A DNA stretch of 64,000 nt from Desulfoscipio gibsoniae DSM 7213 (GCF_000233715.2 NC_021184.1:3248001-3312000); one strand, 5' to 3'. Counted from the first letter of the stretch, positions 17,718 through 26,596 are shown. Program-made: numbers and translations. Notes: generated from the letters alone by a model not told the origin.

Positions 17718-18282
17718 TGTATAAACCCCATTTTTAGTTAATTATTTTATTTTTTACTATAATTTTAAATGTGACACTAAAAGCTTTAGATTAAGAAAAA
17801 AGACCTTAAAGAATAAAAATCCCATTGTTATAGTACTACTTTAAGATACTGCTATTCTGCTTATTTACCGGAAAACAAAAAAGCAACGCAAACATGGTGA
17901 TCATGCAAACGTTGCCTCTGTAAAATTTTCGACATAAGGTTAATAATTCCTTCTTTATAATCCTTTAAAGGGCAATAAATAGAGACCATTAAAAAGATCT
18001 TGCTACACCTGGATCTATAGATGCCGGGTAATCATGATCCCCCCAACTTTATCAGGAGCATCAGTATATACCTGCTTTTAAACCTTCTGGACCGTCTTAT
18101 GATACAACCCATGATGATTATGTCCTCCAAATGCCGCATGAGGATGATATTCCCTGCTAACACCTTATAAGGACTGTATTTAAATAAAGGCCATATGAAA
18201 CCATAAAAGCATAACTCGGTGTTAAATTAGTGATTCAAGGTGAATTAAGTTAACTTAATAACATTATGGTGGGGGTTTTTAT
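17718..18282. other. Intergenic region with decayed coding traces
   Basis: No intact gene. A hairpin at 17875-17915 (GCAACG/CGTTGC, T run on the minus strand) looks like an orphan terminator. From about 18052 to 18160 one plus-strand frame reads as protein-like (YIPAFKPSGPSYDTTHDDYV then stop at 18158) but has no start, suggesting a gene remnant. GGTGGGGG before the next ATG is its ribosome site. Confidence 0.4.
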
Positions 18283-18576
18283 ATGAAACATGCTTTATAT
18301 AATTTTACTATGTCTAAGGGGCAAGCCGAACAAGATGTTCTGGAACGCTATTTCGCGAGTACTGGTTTTGTTGATCTTTTGCCGTTAGCCCTTGAAATTG
18401 CTGGTAAATTAGGATTGGGAAAGGAGGAGATGATTGAGGCCATATGCAAAGTCGCTGACAAATTCAGAACTTACCCGCCAATCATAAACAGGAGCGCCTG
18501 GTTTAGAAAAGTTTACAAGGAAAAACTGCTTGAAGCAAGAGCAGATATCCTGGCTTTTAATAAATGTCGGCGCTAG
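18283..18576 (+). CDS. Unknown small protein
   Basis: 97 aa, mixed helical, rich in Lys, Glu and Leu (GQAEQDVLERYFASTGFVDLLPLALEIAGKLGL and a basic C-terminal half). GGTGGGGG lies 9 nt before the ATG and a GCCGGT/ACCGGC hairpin with a T-rich tail follows at 18605-18636, so it looks like a real single-gene unit. No family recognised. Confidence 0.62.
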   Translation: MKHALYNFTMSKGQAEQDVLERYFASTGFVDLLPLALEIAGKLGLGKEEMIEAICKVADKFRTYPPIINRSAWFRKVYKEKLLEARADILAFNKCRR

Positions 18577-18604
18577 TTTAGTTCCAAGATGGATAGTTTT
18601 TAAC

Positions 18605-18636
18605 GCCGGTGGCTATTAAGTTTACCGGCTTTCTTG
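18605..18636 (+). terminator. Terminator of the 97-aa gene
   Basis: GCCGGT/ACCGGC stem followed by TTTCTTGTT, 29 bp after the stop. Confidence 0.55.
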
Positions 18637-18777
18637 TTGCTAATCTGTCCGTATGGACTGACTGACGGACTATTATTGGTCAACAATATCGTCATATTTT
18701 GGACATTTAACGCCGTCTATTTCTAGACAATATGTGTTAGCAGTAACACTTTAGCAGATAGTGACTTCCTGTAAGTG

Positions 18778-19632
18778 TTATGGACTTGTTGTATGGGGGC
18801 TTACCCACCAGTTGATGGAACGATACGGTATTTGTAGTTCTTTGTAGTGTTTCCTTTTTGCAATAAATTCCTGTTTCTTACCATTAAGAAAAACGTCAAA
18901 ATGATGGTGTCTCCCCTCTTCACTGAAACGATGATTGGTTTGGGGATGAAAGACCAGTTTAGCCTCCTGTCCCTCTACTTTGATTTCACCTTTAGTACCA
19001 CAGAAGGGGCAGATTACCATTTTCCCATCAAAACGTAAAATATCACTCCAACAGACTGGACACTCGTTAGCTTTGGAACTTCGCTGATACTTGGGATCTA
19101 TAAGGCCTCTCCCCATATGCCGGGCTTTTTCCAAATTAATTGGGTTTTCTAGAACTTCAGCAGGATTTGCTCCGAGAAAGCTGGCACTGTCAACCAGATG
19201 CAAATTTAAGAACCTGGCCGTAAGGTTTAAAGCCGCCTCAGCATAGCCCTCCCAACTGGGCACTCCATAAGTAGTGATAGTTATACAGGGCTTACCGGAA
19301 AATTCCTGGGATTTGTTGCCCACCGAGAGGAACCTGTCTTGAAGCATCTTAATACTGCCATGGGGTCCTAGAAAATAGCAGGGTGCCGCTAAAACCACAG
19401 CATCAGCGGCTCGGATTTTATCCAGTAGAAAATTGAGGTCATCCTTAATATGACAGGGAACATCCGGTGGCAAACAAGTATAACAAGCTTTACATGCCTT
19501 GATATCCAGGTCTGTCAACCTGATCATCTCCATCTGGTTGTCCGCTCCTGTTGCCTCCATCGCCACCTTGGCTAAAATTTCCGAGTTGCCAGCCATTCGC
19601 TGTGAAGCCACAATCCCTAAGATTCGTTTCAT
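18778..19632 (-). CDS. Flavodoxin-fold NAD(P)H-dependent FMN reductase-like protein
   Basis: 284 aa. The N-terminal domain (1-180) matches the iron-sulfur flavoprotein / NADPH-dependent FMN reductase family: ILGIVASQRMAGNSEILAKVA phosphate-binding loop, CKACYTC near residue 47, and DAVVLAAPCYFLGPHGSIKMLQDR. The second part has two CxxC pairs (CPVC and CPFC) like a zinc ribbon or rubredoxin-like site. It starts 22 bp after an MBL-fold gene and likely forms an operon with it. Confidence 0.82.
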   Translation of the reverse strand: MKRILGIVASQRMAGNSEILAKVAMEATGADNQMEMIRLTDLDIKACKACYTCLPPDVPCHIKDDLNFLLDKIRAADAVVLAAPCYFLGPHGSIKMLQDRFLSVGNKSQEFSGKPCITITTYGVPSWEGYAEAALNLTARFLNLHLVDSASFLGANPAEVLENPINLEKARHMGRGLIDPKYQRSSKANECPVCWSDILRFDGKMVICPFCGTKGEIKVEGQEAKLVFHPQTNHRFSEEGRHHHFDVFLNGKKQEFIAKRKHYKELQIPYRSINWWVSPHTTSP

Positions 19633-19653
19633 TATTAACTTTCACTCCCATAC

Positions 19654-20583
19654 TCAAAAATTTACTGCCTCTATGGTTCTTCGTACCAAAAGATCAGTGC
19701 AAACTTTGATATTAGCCATTGAGTAATTGGCTAGTCCTCCTCGGTAGAACCTCTGGAACAATCTTTGACTAATTTCATCCTGTCTCCAACCAATCTTGTA
19801 ATCCTTAAGAATAGACTCATGTAAATCCACTGTACTCTCCAAAGACTGGCAAAAAAACCAACTAATATTTCTACTTCCTACCAGCAGTAATTCATGAGGG
19901 ACTGCCAATACAGATACATCTATATTTCGTAACTTTTGCAAACTGGTCACATAATCCTCATACCCGGCAAAATACATTGGAAAGATAGTGTCTACATTAA
20001 TAGGATAGCCTCCACAGTCAGAGGCAAACAACACCTGCTCTAATGGTAGATAAGCAGCCGTATTGCAAGGACTATGCCCTGGTAATAGGCTAAAATACAT
20101 AATAGATCCTTTGCCCAAGTCCAATTGCTCGCCCTCAGTTACCACCATGTCGACATTGATAGTTTCCGGAGTTTCAGGTGTGGGCACTGTTTGCGTGATA
20201 TGTCCTTTTCTCCTTAGGTTTTCTGCCAGGGCAATATCCTCACTGAAAAAACCTGTAACCACCTTGGCCTTCAACAATACCTTAGCAGCAGCCTCAGATG
20301 CCAGTATCTGCAGGTTGGGAAAAGCCTTTTTAAGCCCCGGAATACCACATACGTGGTCAAAATGGGCATGGGATATAATCAGATACTGCAGTTCTTCAGG
20401 GGCAATCTCCAGTTCCTCTAATTGCTTGATTATCTGGGGTACAGACCAGGTAACTCCAGCTTCAATCAAAGCACAACTCTCGCCGCGTACCAGATAAGAT
20501 CGAAAAAAATGATTTCCAACCAGATATACACGTTCTGTAATTCTCCTTGGATAAGTCGTTATCATATTATTTTTAGGTATCAT
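19654..20583 (-). CDS. MBL-fold metallo-hydrolase
   Basis: 309 aa. The metallo-beta-lactamase motif HAHFDH lies near residue 72-77, with further metal ligands in LLPGHSPCN near 168, CGGYP near 190 and VPHELL near 238. The C-terminal 60 residues are helical. AGGAGGAATCCC precedes the ATG. It is co-directional with the flavodoxin-like protein, so a redox or detoxification pair is possible. Substrate unknown. Confidence 0.85.
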   Translation of the reverse strand: MIPKNNMITTYPRRITERVYLVGNHFFRSYLVRGESCALIEAGVTWSVPQIIKQLEELEIAPEELQYLIISHAHFDHVCGIPGLKKAFPNLQILASEAAAKVLLKAKVVTGFFSEDIALAENLRRKGHITQTVPTPETPETINVDMVVTEGEQLDLGKGSIMYFSLLPGHSPCNTAAYLPLEQVLFASDCGGYPINVDTIFPMYFAGYEDYVTSLQKLRNIDVSVLAVPHELLLVGSRNISWFFCQSLESTVDLHESILKDYKIGWRQDEISQRLFQRFYRGGLANYSMANIKVCTDLLVRRTIEAVNF

Positions 20584-20733
20584 AAGGGATTCCTCCTATA
20601 CTTCTGCAGGGCTTTACTTTCCGTTGGACCAACCGGTTAGCCTTTTTGACATTAGGAAGTCCTTCTTAATATCCAAAGATAGCATTCATGTATTGACAAA
20701 AACTATCATTTGCCTCAGATTCACTTATTAGAT

Positions 20734-21240
20734 TTACAGTGAAAAATTGCATTCTTCTTCGATAAACTTAGAGGGTGGGGGCTTTTCGCCGGTTAAGCTG
20801 ATAGCCTCTTTAATTGTTTGGAGACCAGAGGTTTGCATCAGGGTGGAAGTTCCTTGAGCAAGGATTTTTCCCTCTTCACTTGTAACCACAGCTTCGGCCA
20901 AGCTAATGATCCTACCGAATTTAATTCGCCGGCCATTGATGATCAGTTTGCCACTTTTGATGGGGGCCAAATTGTTAACTTTAAGATCCAGTGAAACTAA
21001 TCCTACATTCTCATCTAACTCGCAATATATTGCCCAATAGGCGGCGGTATCGATTATCGAGGCATAGACTCCTCCGTGAATACCTCCAAAGGGATTGAGG
21101 TGTTTATTTTCCAAATCGACCTCGACAAGAGAATAACCTATGCCCATGTCTAAAATAACCATGGAAAGCAGTTCGAAATACGGGCTTCGATTAATCAGAG
21201 TAATTATTGCGTCAACGTGCTTGGGATTGAGCTTTCGCAT
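20734..21240 (-). CDS. PaaI-family hotdog thioesterase
   Basis: 168 aa. It carries the PaaI-type motif NPFGGIHGGVYASIIDTAAYWAI followed by LKVNNLAPIKSGKLIINGRRI, the core of the single-hotdog acyl-CoA thioesterase fold. The start is ATG 21240, with GGGGG 8 nt upstream; the longer frame from 21282 lacks a ribosome site. It precedes the MBL-fold and flavodoxin-type genes by 150 bp on the same strand. Confidence 0.85.
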   Translation of the reverse strand: MRKLNPKHVDAIITLINRSPYFELLSMVILDMGIGYSLVEVDLENKHLNPFGGIHGGVYASIIDTAAYWAIYCELDENVGLVSLDLKVNNLAPIKSGKLIINGRRIKFGRIISLAEAVVTSEEGKILAQGTSTLMQTSGLQTIKEAISLTGEKPPPSKFIEEECNFSL

Positions 21241-21357
21241 AAAGATTCCCCCTAATGCTTTCTTTTTCTGTAATATTTTCATACTTTAGCTGTTTTTAGC
21301 CCCTAAGAGATTAAAGCGCGGTTACCTAGACGTCAGACATGCCTTCTTTGGACCTAA

Positions 21358-21426
21358 TTATAGATTTGTTAATCGTCTCTTTTTAACCAAACCAATTGCC
21401 AAGAATTCATGAAAGGATATAACATC
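21358..21426 (-). pseudogene. 3' end remnant of a TetR-type gene
   Basis: The last residues read ISFHEFLAIGLVKKR plus a short extension and stop, very close to ISFHKSLAIGLVKKR at the end of the intact TetR gene at 22079. It is a decayed paralog tail, 18 bp downstream of the broken GNAT gene. Confidence 0.6.
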
Positions 21427-21443
21427 TTTTGATATTTATTTAT

Positions 21444-21956
21444 TTAAAAATACATTTTTAATTCATACACTCCCGGCTTTCTTAGTGTCTTTTCAACAGT
21501 ACTAAAGCTTATTGTCTCACATATTCTTAGCATCGGCCTGTTGCCCGTCTGTACAATGCCCTCAAAGCCTTTCAGTTCCCTATATTTTGCAAGTTGCATC
21601 ATGTGAGTTAATAACTCCCTGCCAATTCCTTTATTTTGATAATTATCGCTCACGATAAGGGCTAATTCGGCTAAAGAAGTATCTGAACATATATGAAACT
21701 GTCCGACTCCCACAACTTCCTCCTTCTTATTTTGGTCAATTGCTAAAATATGCATTTCTATGTCAGGGTTAATAGTAAAGCATTTATGTAAAAATTCATC
21801 CAGTATGTTCTTTCGTAACGTGAAAAAACGGCGGTAAATGCTTTCAACTGAAAGCGTATCAAGAAATCATTTTATTAACGATTTATCGTACACTTCAACC
21901 GGTCTCAGATAAACTTTTATGCCAGTCTTTGTAGTCCTAAAACTATTTAGTTTCAT
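21444..21956 (-). pseudogene. GNAT acetyltransferase with in-frame stop
   Basis: A single frame of 171 codons runs from ATG 21956 (GGAGGG ribosome site just before) to 21444. One TGA interrupts at codon 30 (21867-21869), between SLIK and FLDTLSVESIY. The part after the stop carries the GNAT core: GVGQFHICSD, YQNKGIGRELLTHMM, and a modified C-terminus. The TGA does not fall at a Cys-type active site, so nonsense mutation is more likely than recoding. A TetR-type operator lies upstream. Confidence 0.72.
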
Positions 21957-22003
21957 AGGAATTTTCCCTCCTTGTTAACTGCTGTTGAACAAATAACAAT
22001 GAG

Positions 22004-22021
22004 AAGGAATGTACGTTCCTT
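22004..22021. promoter_or_regulatory. Candidate TetR operator upstream of GNAT pseudogene
   Basis: AAGGAATGTACGTTCCTT is a near-perfect 18-bp dyad, 48 bp upstream of ATG 21956. It matches, in 15 of 18 positions, the dyad in the promoter of the TetR gene at 22079 when that is read on the other strand. Confidence 0.65.
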
Positions 22022-22078
22022 TTATTATAAAAAATTAAATAACCTTAACTTAATTCATTGCTCATGTAGGTTTATTAA

Positions 22079-22681
22079 TCATCTCTTTTTTACCAAGCCA
22101 ATTGCCAAGGATTTATGGAATGATATAACCATTTCTATCATCTCATCTTGTGATATCTCTTTTAATACTACCCATTTATAAACTGCATATTTAATTATAC
22201 CAATTATACCGTGAGCAATCGGAACAACCTCAACTTCGTGAAAGAAACCTTGTTTGATACCATATTGAATATTTTTACTGGTAAATAGCAGCAGTTTATC
22301 TTCAAATTCCTTTAAGCAATTATCTATTCCGTCACTAATCCCTGCTACTCTACTATAAATTTCCGATAGCTGTTTATTTTGGATAAACACATCCATAATT
22401 ACTCGCTTGGTTTCGATGAAACGAATGAATAAATCTTCTTCCTTCTTATAGTAATCTTTTACATTAGTTATTATTTGTTCCAAAAATTCGGTAAGAAGTG
22501 TCTTTAAAACATCTTCCTTGTTTTTGAAATATTTATAGAAAGTACTGGTACCAAAACCTGAACTATCAATTATATCTCTGACAGGAGTGTTAAGATACCC
22601 TTTTTCTGCAAAGAGTACAAGTGAACATTCTAAAATTTTTTGTCGTTTTTCTTGCATTTTTATAGATTTTGTAGAATTCAA
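22079..22681 (-). CDS. TetR-family transcriptional regulator
   Basis: About 200 aa. The HTH (KILECSLVLFAEKGYLNTPVRDIIDSSGFGTSTFYKYFKNKEDVL) is near residues 14-60. The C-terminal domain is helical and AT-rich in codon use. The best start is TTG 22681, with AAAGGTG 6 nt upstream; GTG 22690 is the alternative. A consensus promoter and an overlapping dyad upstream suggest autoregulation, and the same dyad occurs before the neighbouring GNAT pseudogene. Confidence 0.88.
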   Translation of the reverse strand: MNSTKSIKMQEKRQKILECSLVLFAEKGYLNTPVRDIIDSSGFGTSTFYKYFKNKEDVLKTLLTEFLEQIITNVKDYYKKEEDLFIRFIETKRVIMDVFIQNKQLSEIYSRVAGISDGIDNCLKEFEDKLLLFTSKNIQYGIKQGFFHEVEVVPIAHGIIGIIKYAVYKWVVLKEISQDEMIEMVISFHKSLAIGLVKKR

Positions 22682-22694
22682 CTTTTTCACCTTT

Positions 22695-22748
22695 ATGGAA
22701 CGAATATTCCTTTTGTTATAATATATATCTTACTTTATTAGGTGTCAA
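22695..22748 (-). promoter_or_regulatory. Promoter and operator of the TetR gene
   Basis: On the minus strand TTGACA (22748-22743), 17-bp spacer, TATATT (22725-22720), then the dyad GGAATATTCGTTCC (within 22695-22712) over the expected transcription start. Repressor binding here would block initiation. Confidence 0.75.
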
Positions 22749-22943
22749 CTAAAATTTCTCCAATATTTCAGGGCCTATAAAGCCAACGTTTCTAAGATGT
22801 AATTTACCTGAATTTATAGTATTTCGTGGTGCATTAATGCAGAACTGTAAAACTCTAAATAAAATTTATATAAGACTGATGAATAAATTATATTCTCCAC
22901 GCCTTTTATATTGGAAAATATAATACAATAATATATTGAGCTC

Positions 22944-22986
22944 GGGAGGTTTTGGTCCTGGCCTGGCGCCATTCCCAAAACCTCCC
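22944..22986. terminator. 12-bp perfect hairpin after the nitroreductase
   Basis: GGGAGGTTTTGG and CCAAAACCTCCC pair perfectly with a 19-nt loop, 38 bp past the nitroreductase stop. There is no strong T run, so it may be a weak terminator or a repeat element. Confidence 0.5.
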
Positions 22987-23023
22987 ATAAGGGGTCAGTC
23001 CCTCGCTGCGTTATCTTTAATAG

Positions 23024-23566
23024 TTATTTAACATAGTTTACGTTGTCCACATCAGATCTTTCAGTGCTAAAAGCATTACCATCGGAGTAGCCAACGGCAA
23101 CAGCACATATAACTGAGAAGCCTTCAGGTATATTAGCTTCTTTAGCCAAAGAAGGGTCTGCGGTGAAAGCAAGCTGTGGCGTAATCATATAGCAAGAACC
23201 GAGTCCTAAATCTGTTGCAGCAATTGTCATATTAGTTGCAGCATTTGATGTATTAGCCATACTATAGGGATTTGCTTGTGGCGCTGAAAGGACAAGTAGA
23301 GTCGGTGCACCATAGAGTGGGGTATACCCTGGTAATGCTGCTCTGCTCATTAAAAAATCATTCCCGGAATTTTTCATGGCTGCTAATGCTATTTCGGTAA
23401 TTTTTGCCAACAATTTTGCATTTTGGATCACGGTAATTTGAAAAGGTCCGGCATTTGGGGCAGTTTTACCTGCCTTAATAATTTCTTCTAAAGCTGAATC
23501 CTTAATTTGCTCAGCTTTATATTTTCTGATACTTTTTCTTTTGGCAATTGCATCTAATGTATTCAT
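23024..23566 (-). CDS. Nitroreductase-family protein
   Basis: 180 aa FMN-dependent nitroreductase. It has the N-terminal signature AIAKRKSIRKY, then AGKTAPNAGPFQITVIQN, the central GAPTLLVLS and ATNMTIAATDLGLGSCYM, and IPEGFSVICAVAVGY. AAAGGAG precedes the ATG. The first 182 nt of coding sequence and 39 nt upstream are duplicated exactly beyond the adjacent IS. The gene is complete but its natural upstream region now lies 2 kb away next to the HxlR gene. Confidence 0.92.
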   Translation of the reverse strand: MNTLDAIAKRKSIRKYKAEQIKDSALEEIIKAGKTAPNAGPFQITVIQNAKLLAKITEIALAAMKNSGNDFLMSRAALPGYTPLYGAPTLLVLSAPQANPYSMANTSNAATNMTIAATDLGLGSCYMITPQLAFTADPSLAKEANIPEGFSVICAVAVGYSDGNAFSTERSDVDNVNYVK

Positions 23567-23605
23567 AGTGCAAATCTCCTTTACTCTTTATTCTTTCTTT
23601 AATAT
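23385..23605. repeat. 221-bp direct repeat, copy 1 (flanks IS)
   Basis: Identical to 25621-25841. It covers the 5' part of the nitroreductase gene, its ribosome site and a short upstream piece. The two copies abut the two ends of the insertion sequence. Confidence 0.95.
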
Positions 23606-23631
23606 CCTGAGTTTTGCAGTAATAATATGAT

Positions 23632-23683
23632 AAAAAGCTCTGTCAGTCCAGCATTTATGCGGACTACAGAGCTTTTTTTTTTG
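23632..23683. terminator. Transposase terminator inside the IS
   Basis: AAAAAGCTCTGT, one unpaired base, then AGTCC pairs with GGACT and ACAGAGCTTTTT. A/T runs on both sides allow termination in both directions. Confidence 0.8.
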
Positions 23684-23709
23684 GCGTATTAGTGTTGTAT
23701 ATTTTGACC

Positions 23710-25494
23710 TTATTTGTAGTATTGCAAAATTTTTTTTATTTGGGATGTAGTCATAATTTTATTCCCTAGATCAATGTCGAAAACTCCCTCCAATGACTGC
23801 AAGATTTCATTCCTGTAATCAAACAAATAGTAATTCTGGTCAAGATGGGAACAGGAATAACGTATTAGCGACTCCCGTATTTGCTTAACAGAATATTTTT
23901 TATCCAATTTGTATTCCAGTACGCGTAGGATGAGAAGTGCAACAAAACAGATGAGGAAATGGGCCTTGATATGATTCTCGGTTCGGAGATAGACCGGTCT
24001 TGCTCTGAATTCACTCTTAATAATTTTAAAAGACTCCTCAATTTCCCATAATCCCTTGTATATGTCCCGGATTTCCCTGTCAGATAGCTTCTTTTCGCTT
24101 GTCACGATGGAATAATAACCATCGTATTTTTCTTCTTCCGTAATCTTTTCAAGATTTAACGACAGGTTGATTCCGTCCGGTATTTCTCCTGTTTCCTTCA
24201 CAAACTTTATATTTTTAATATATCCAGCAGCACCCATACTAGTAGCTCTTGTATACTTTCCGGGATGGGCAATTAAGTCTTTTGCCTTGGCAAGGACAAG
24301 TTCCCTTTCTTTTTTCTGTTTTTCCGCATATTTCTTTGAGTGGTATACCATCTGTTTCTGATAAATCGTCATTCTCAGGGTGCGTTTTCCCTGCTGGTTT
24401 TTCAGTTGGATAGTTTTTGCATAGACCCTGGATTTGTGAGTAAAAAGGACTTCTTCACCCTCCGTATCTATTTCCTTGGTTTGAATGTATCCCTCTGGAT
24501 TAAGTACCCATGCCTTGAATTCCTTGTCGGCAGACAATACGCTCTGTCCATAGATATAACCGTCATGAGCTTGGGAATGATCATCGTTGATTCCGGCAAG
24601 GAAAGCGGTGTTATCACTTGTATTGAGTCCCCTGTCCGCAACCGTAATAATCCGTTCCATACCATAATCCCTTTTTACCCTGCGGATGATAGGAAGTAGA
24701 GAGGTTTTTTCGCTTTCGCCTCCGGAAAAGGTATTGAATGCCATTGGAATGCCGTTTGAGTCCATCAAAAGACCCATCTGGACGATAGGATCAGGACGGT
24801 GTTCCTTCGAAGGGCCTTTCTTTCGGAAGCCCTTTTTTACCAGAACTCCGTTATCATCATATTTATCCTCATCATTGTAAGGAATTTCGAAATAATAATT
24901 GGTGACATCATAGTATCCCAGTTTTCCATCACGGCCAATGATTTCACAGACTTTCTCGTGCAGATATTTCTGAAGAGGTTCAGAGTATCGTGCAAAGTAA
25001 TCAAGAGAGCGGTACAGATCATCAATTGAAAAATCATAGGATTCAAAGAAAAAGTCGCGGTTATCAAAAGCCTTCTTTTTGGAAGAAGGGAAAAGAAACC
25101 TGTTATAGATGAGGAGGCTGAAAATACTGTTTAGGTTGTATTCGATGCTTAGGTGTTTCTGCTTATTCTGAAGAAAAGTATGGATGGCAAGGAGGGAATA
25201 AATGCGCTTTGGAATGGCATATCCCAGATTCTTTCTGGACGATGTATTATCTGTAAGGCGCTGGTTAACAGCAATTTTTATTGTCTCGGCAGGGGCAGAT
25301 TGGTTTCGTTCTTCTGCAACAGACTTAAAGTAGGCAATGGGATCGTCATAAACTTTTTCTAATTCATCAAGATAACCGATTTTTTCTATGGTTTTATGCT
25401 TAACCTTACCATTAATGCGGTAACCCTGTACGAAGGACAGGAATACTCTTCCGTTACTAACACTCTTCTTAAGAAACATAGCAAACACCTTCAT
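23710..25494 (-). CDS. IS1634-family transposase
   Basis: 594 aa DDE transposase of the IS4 superfamily. The N-terminus (SFVQGYRINGKVKHKTIEKIGY) is typical of the IS1634 family. The core shows a DVTNYYFEIPY region near residue 197, MAFNTFSGGESEKTSLLP, an ITVADRGLNTSDN block with the second Asp near 287, and a C-terminal YYSIVTSEKK ... YKGLWEIEESFKIIKSEFRARPVYLR block with the catalytic Glu. It appears intact. No frameshift seen. Confidence 0.95.
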   Translation of the reverse strand: MKVFAMFLKKSVSNGRVFLSFVQGYRINGKVKHKTIEKIGYLDELEKVYDDPIAYFKSVAEERNQSAPAETIKIAVNQRLTDNTSSRKNLGYAIPKRIYSLLAIHTFLQNKQKHLSIEYNLNSIFSLLIYNRFLFPSSKKKAFDNRDFFFESYDFSIDDLYRSLDYFARYSEPLQKYLHEKVCEIIGRDGKLGYYDVTNYYFEIPYNDEDKYDDNGVLVKKGFRKKGPSKEHRPDPIVQMGLLMDSNGIPMAFNTFSGGESEKTSLLPIIRRVKRDYGMERIITVADRGLNTSDNTAFLAGINDDHSQAHDGYIYGQSVLSADKEFKAWVLNPEGYIQTKEIDTEGEEVLFTHKSRVYAKTIQLKNQQGKRTLRMTIYQKQMVYHSKKYAEKQKKERELVLAKAKDLIAHPGKYTRATSMGAAGYIKNIKFVKETGEIPDGINLSLNLEKITEEEKYDGYYSIVTSEKKLSDREIRDIYKGLWEIEESFKIIKSEFRARPVYLRTENHIKAHFLICFVALLILRVLEYKLDKKYSVKQIRESLIRYSCSHLDQNYYLFDYRNEILQSLEGVFDIDLGNKIMTTSQIKKILQYYK

Positions 25495-25598
25495 TCAAAG
25501 GTATTATACCATAATACACAACATTATACAACACGATAATCCTAAAAGATTGACATTAAAATAGCCCGCAATGTCGGGCTTAGAGAAGTGTTTTCTAT

Positions 25599-25802
25599 TC
25601 ATTTAGTTGCAAAACAACGGAATGCTATTTCGGTAATTTTTGCCAACAATTTTGCATTTTGGATCACGGTAATTTGAAAAGGTCCGGCATTTGGGGCAGT
25701 TTTACCTGCCTTAATAATTTCTTCTAAAGCTGAATCCTTAATTTGCTCAGCTTTATATTTTCTGATACTTTTTCTTTTGGCAATTGCATCTAATGTATTC
25801 AT
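25599..25802 (-). pseudogene. Nitroreductase 5' fragment created by IS target duplication
   Basis: The first 60 codons are identical to the intact nitroreductase at 23024, then the frame runs into the IS end and stops after FRCFATK. It is a by-product of the 221-bp duplication. It retains the original upstream context facing the HxlR gene. Confidence 0.92.
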
Positions 25803-25841
25803 AGTGCAAATCTCCTTTACTCTTTATTCTTTCTTTAATAT
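25621..25841. repeat. 221-bp direct repeat, copy 2
   Basis: Exact copy of 23385-23605, next to the right end of the IS. The sequence after 25841 is the original promoter region shared with the HxlR gene. Confidence 0.95.
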
Positions 25842-25927
25842 GATTATAAGTGTGAATAATAATTAAACAAGTATGCAGTTTTTTATAACTAAGTAAGTTT
25901 TTTATGAGTAAAGGGGTTAAAGTATAT

Positions 25928-26260
25928 ATGAAGGATAAAATAATTTTTTCAATAGAAAATGATTTATGTCCTGTTGCATCCGCGTTAAAAGCAATAGAAG
26001 GAAAATGGAAGTTACCGATAATTTGGGTGCTTTGTCAAAACGGTACACTTAGATATAACGAATTAAAAAAAAGTATTGTAGGAATAACCAATATGATGCT
26101 GACAAGTTCACTTAAAGAACTCGAGGCAAGCGGTTTGATTAGAAGGGTGCAATTCAACGAAATACCGCCACGTGTTGAGTACTCATTGACAAAGGCTGGA
26201 GAAAAGCTTTTACCTGTACTTGATGAATTAGCAAAATGGGGAGAGCAACTGATAAAATAA
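25928..26260 (+). CDS. HxlR-family winged-helix regulator
   Basis: 110 aa. CPVASALKAIEGKWKLPIIWVL, RYNELKKSI, TSSLKELEASGLIRRVQFNEIPPRVEYSLT are diagnostic. The start ATG 25928 follows AAAGGGG; the earlier ATG 25904 has no ribosome site. It was divergent from the nitroreductase before the IS arrived, so it probably controlled that gene. The IS now separates them by 2 kb. Confidence 0.9.
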   Translation: MKDKIIFSIENDLCPVASALKAIEGKWKLPIIWVLCQNGTLRYNELKKSIVGITNMMLTSSLKELEASGLIRRVQFNEIPPRVEYSLTKAGEKLLPVLDELAKWGEQLIK

Positions 26261-26282
26261 ACAGATCAATGACTAAGAAGTT

Positions 26283-26465
26283 CAGACGATGGTTCCGGGG
26301 TTGGGCCGCTCTGGCGGTGTCCAAAGCTTTTTTCATTTCTCCTTCTTTTATGCCTTCTTTTATACCTTCCTCCCTGATCCACTGCTCTATCTGAGTCATT
26401 TTCAATACCTCCAGCAGCTTTTTTTTATAATCTTCGGAAATGAACCGGTCGGTCACAGCCACCAC
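26283..26465 (-). pseudogene. C-terminal remnant of Rpn/PD-(D/E)XK-type nuclease
   Basis: Residues TDRFISEDYKKKLLEVLKMTQIEQW and the repeated EEGIKEGIKEGEMKKALDTAR match the tail of the Rpn family (recombination-promoting nuclease / putative transposase). The conserved N-terminal nuclease domain is absent and the 3' end is lost, so it is a relic. Confidence 0.55.
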
Positions 26466-26596
26466 TGTAATACTTGTAGATGAGGTAATACTGTAAATTT
26501 AAGTAAATCTTGTGTAGTGGCAAAATGTACACTTTTTTTAATGTCCAGGTTACATGCTGGTTTGCGCCAGATTAACTGATAAAGTCAGGAAGAATA

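Larger units (their letters stand above)
23606..25620. mobile_element. IS1634-family insertion sequence
   Basis: About 2.0 kb between the two copies of a 221-bp direct repeat. The ends show imperfect inverted repeats: CCTGAGTTTTGCAGTAA at 23606 and CCGTTGTTTTGCAACTAA read inward from 25620. It carries one transposase gene on the minus strand and a terminator at 23632-23683. IS1634 of Mycoplasma mycoides is known for long, variable direct repeats, which fits the 221-bp duplication. Confidence 0.88.

Noticed and set aside
21867-21869. In-frame TGA in the GNAT gene as a selenocysteine codon
   Set aside because: It lies between Lys and Phe in a region with no redox or Cys-type site, unlike the DsbA-type case; the neighbouring tail is also decayed, so a nonsense mutation is simpler.
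26154-26282. C-terminal part of the Rpn-like frame
   Set aside because: This part is the antisense of the HxlR gene and does not read like Rpn; only the part above 26283 is supported.
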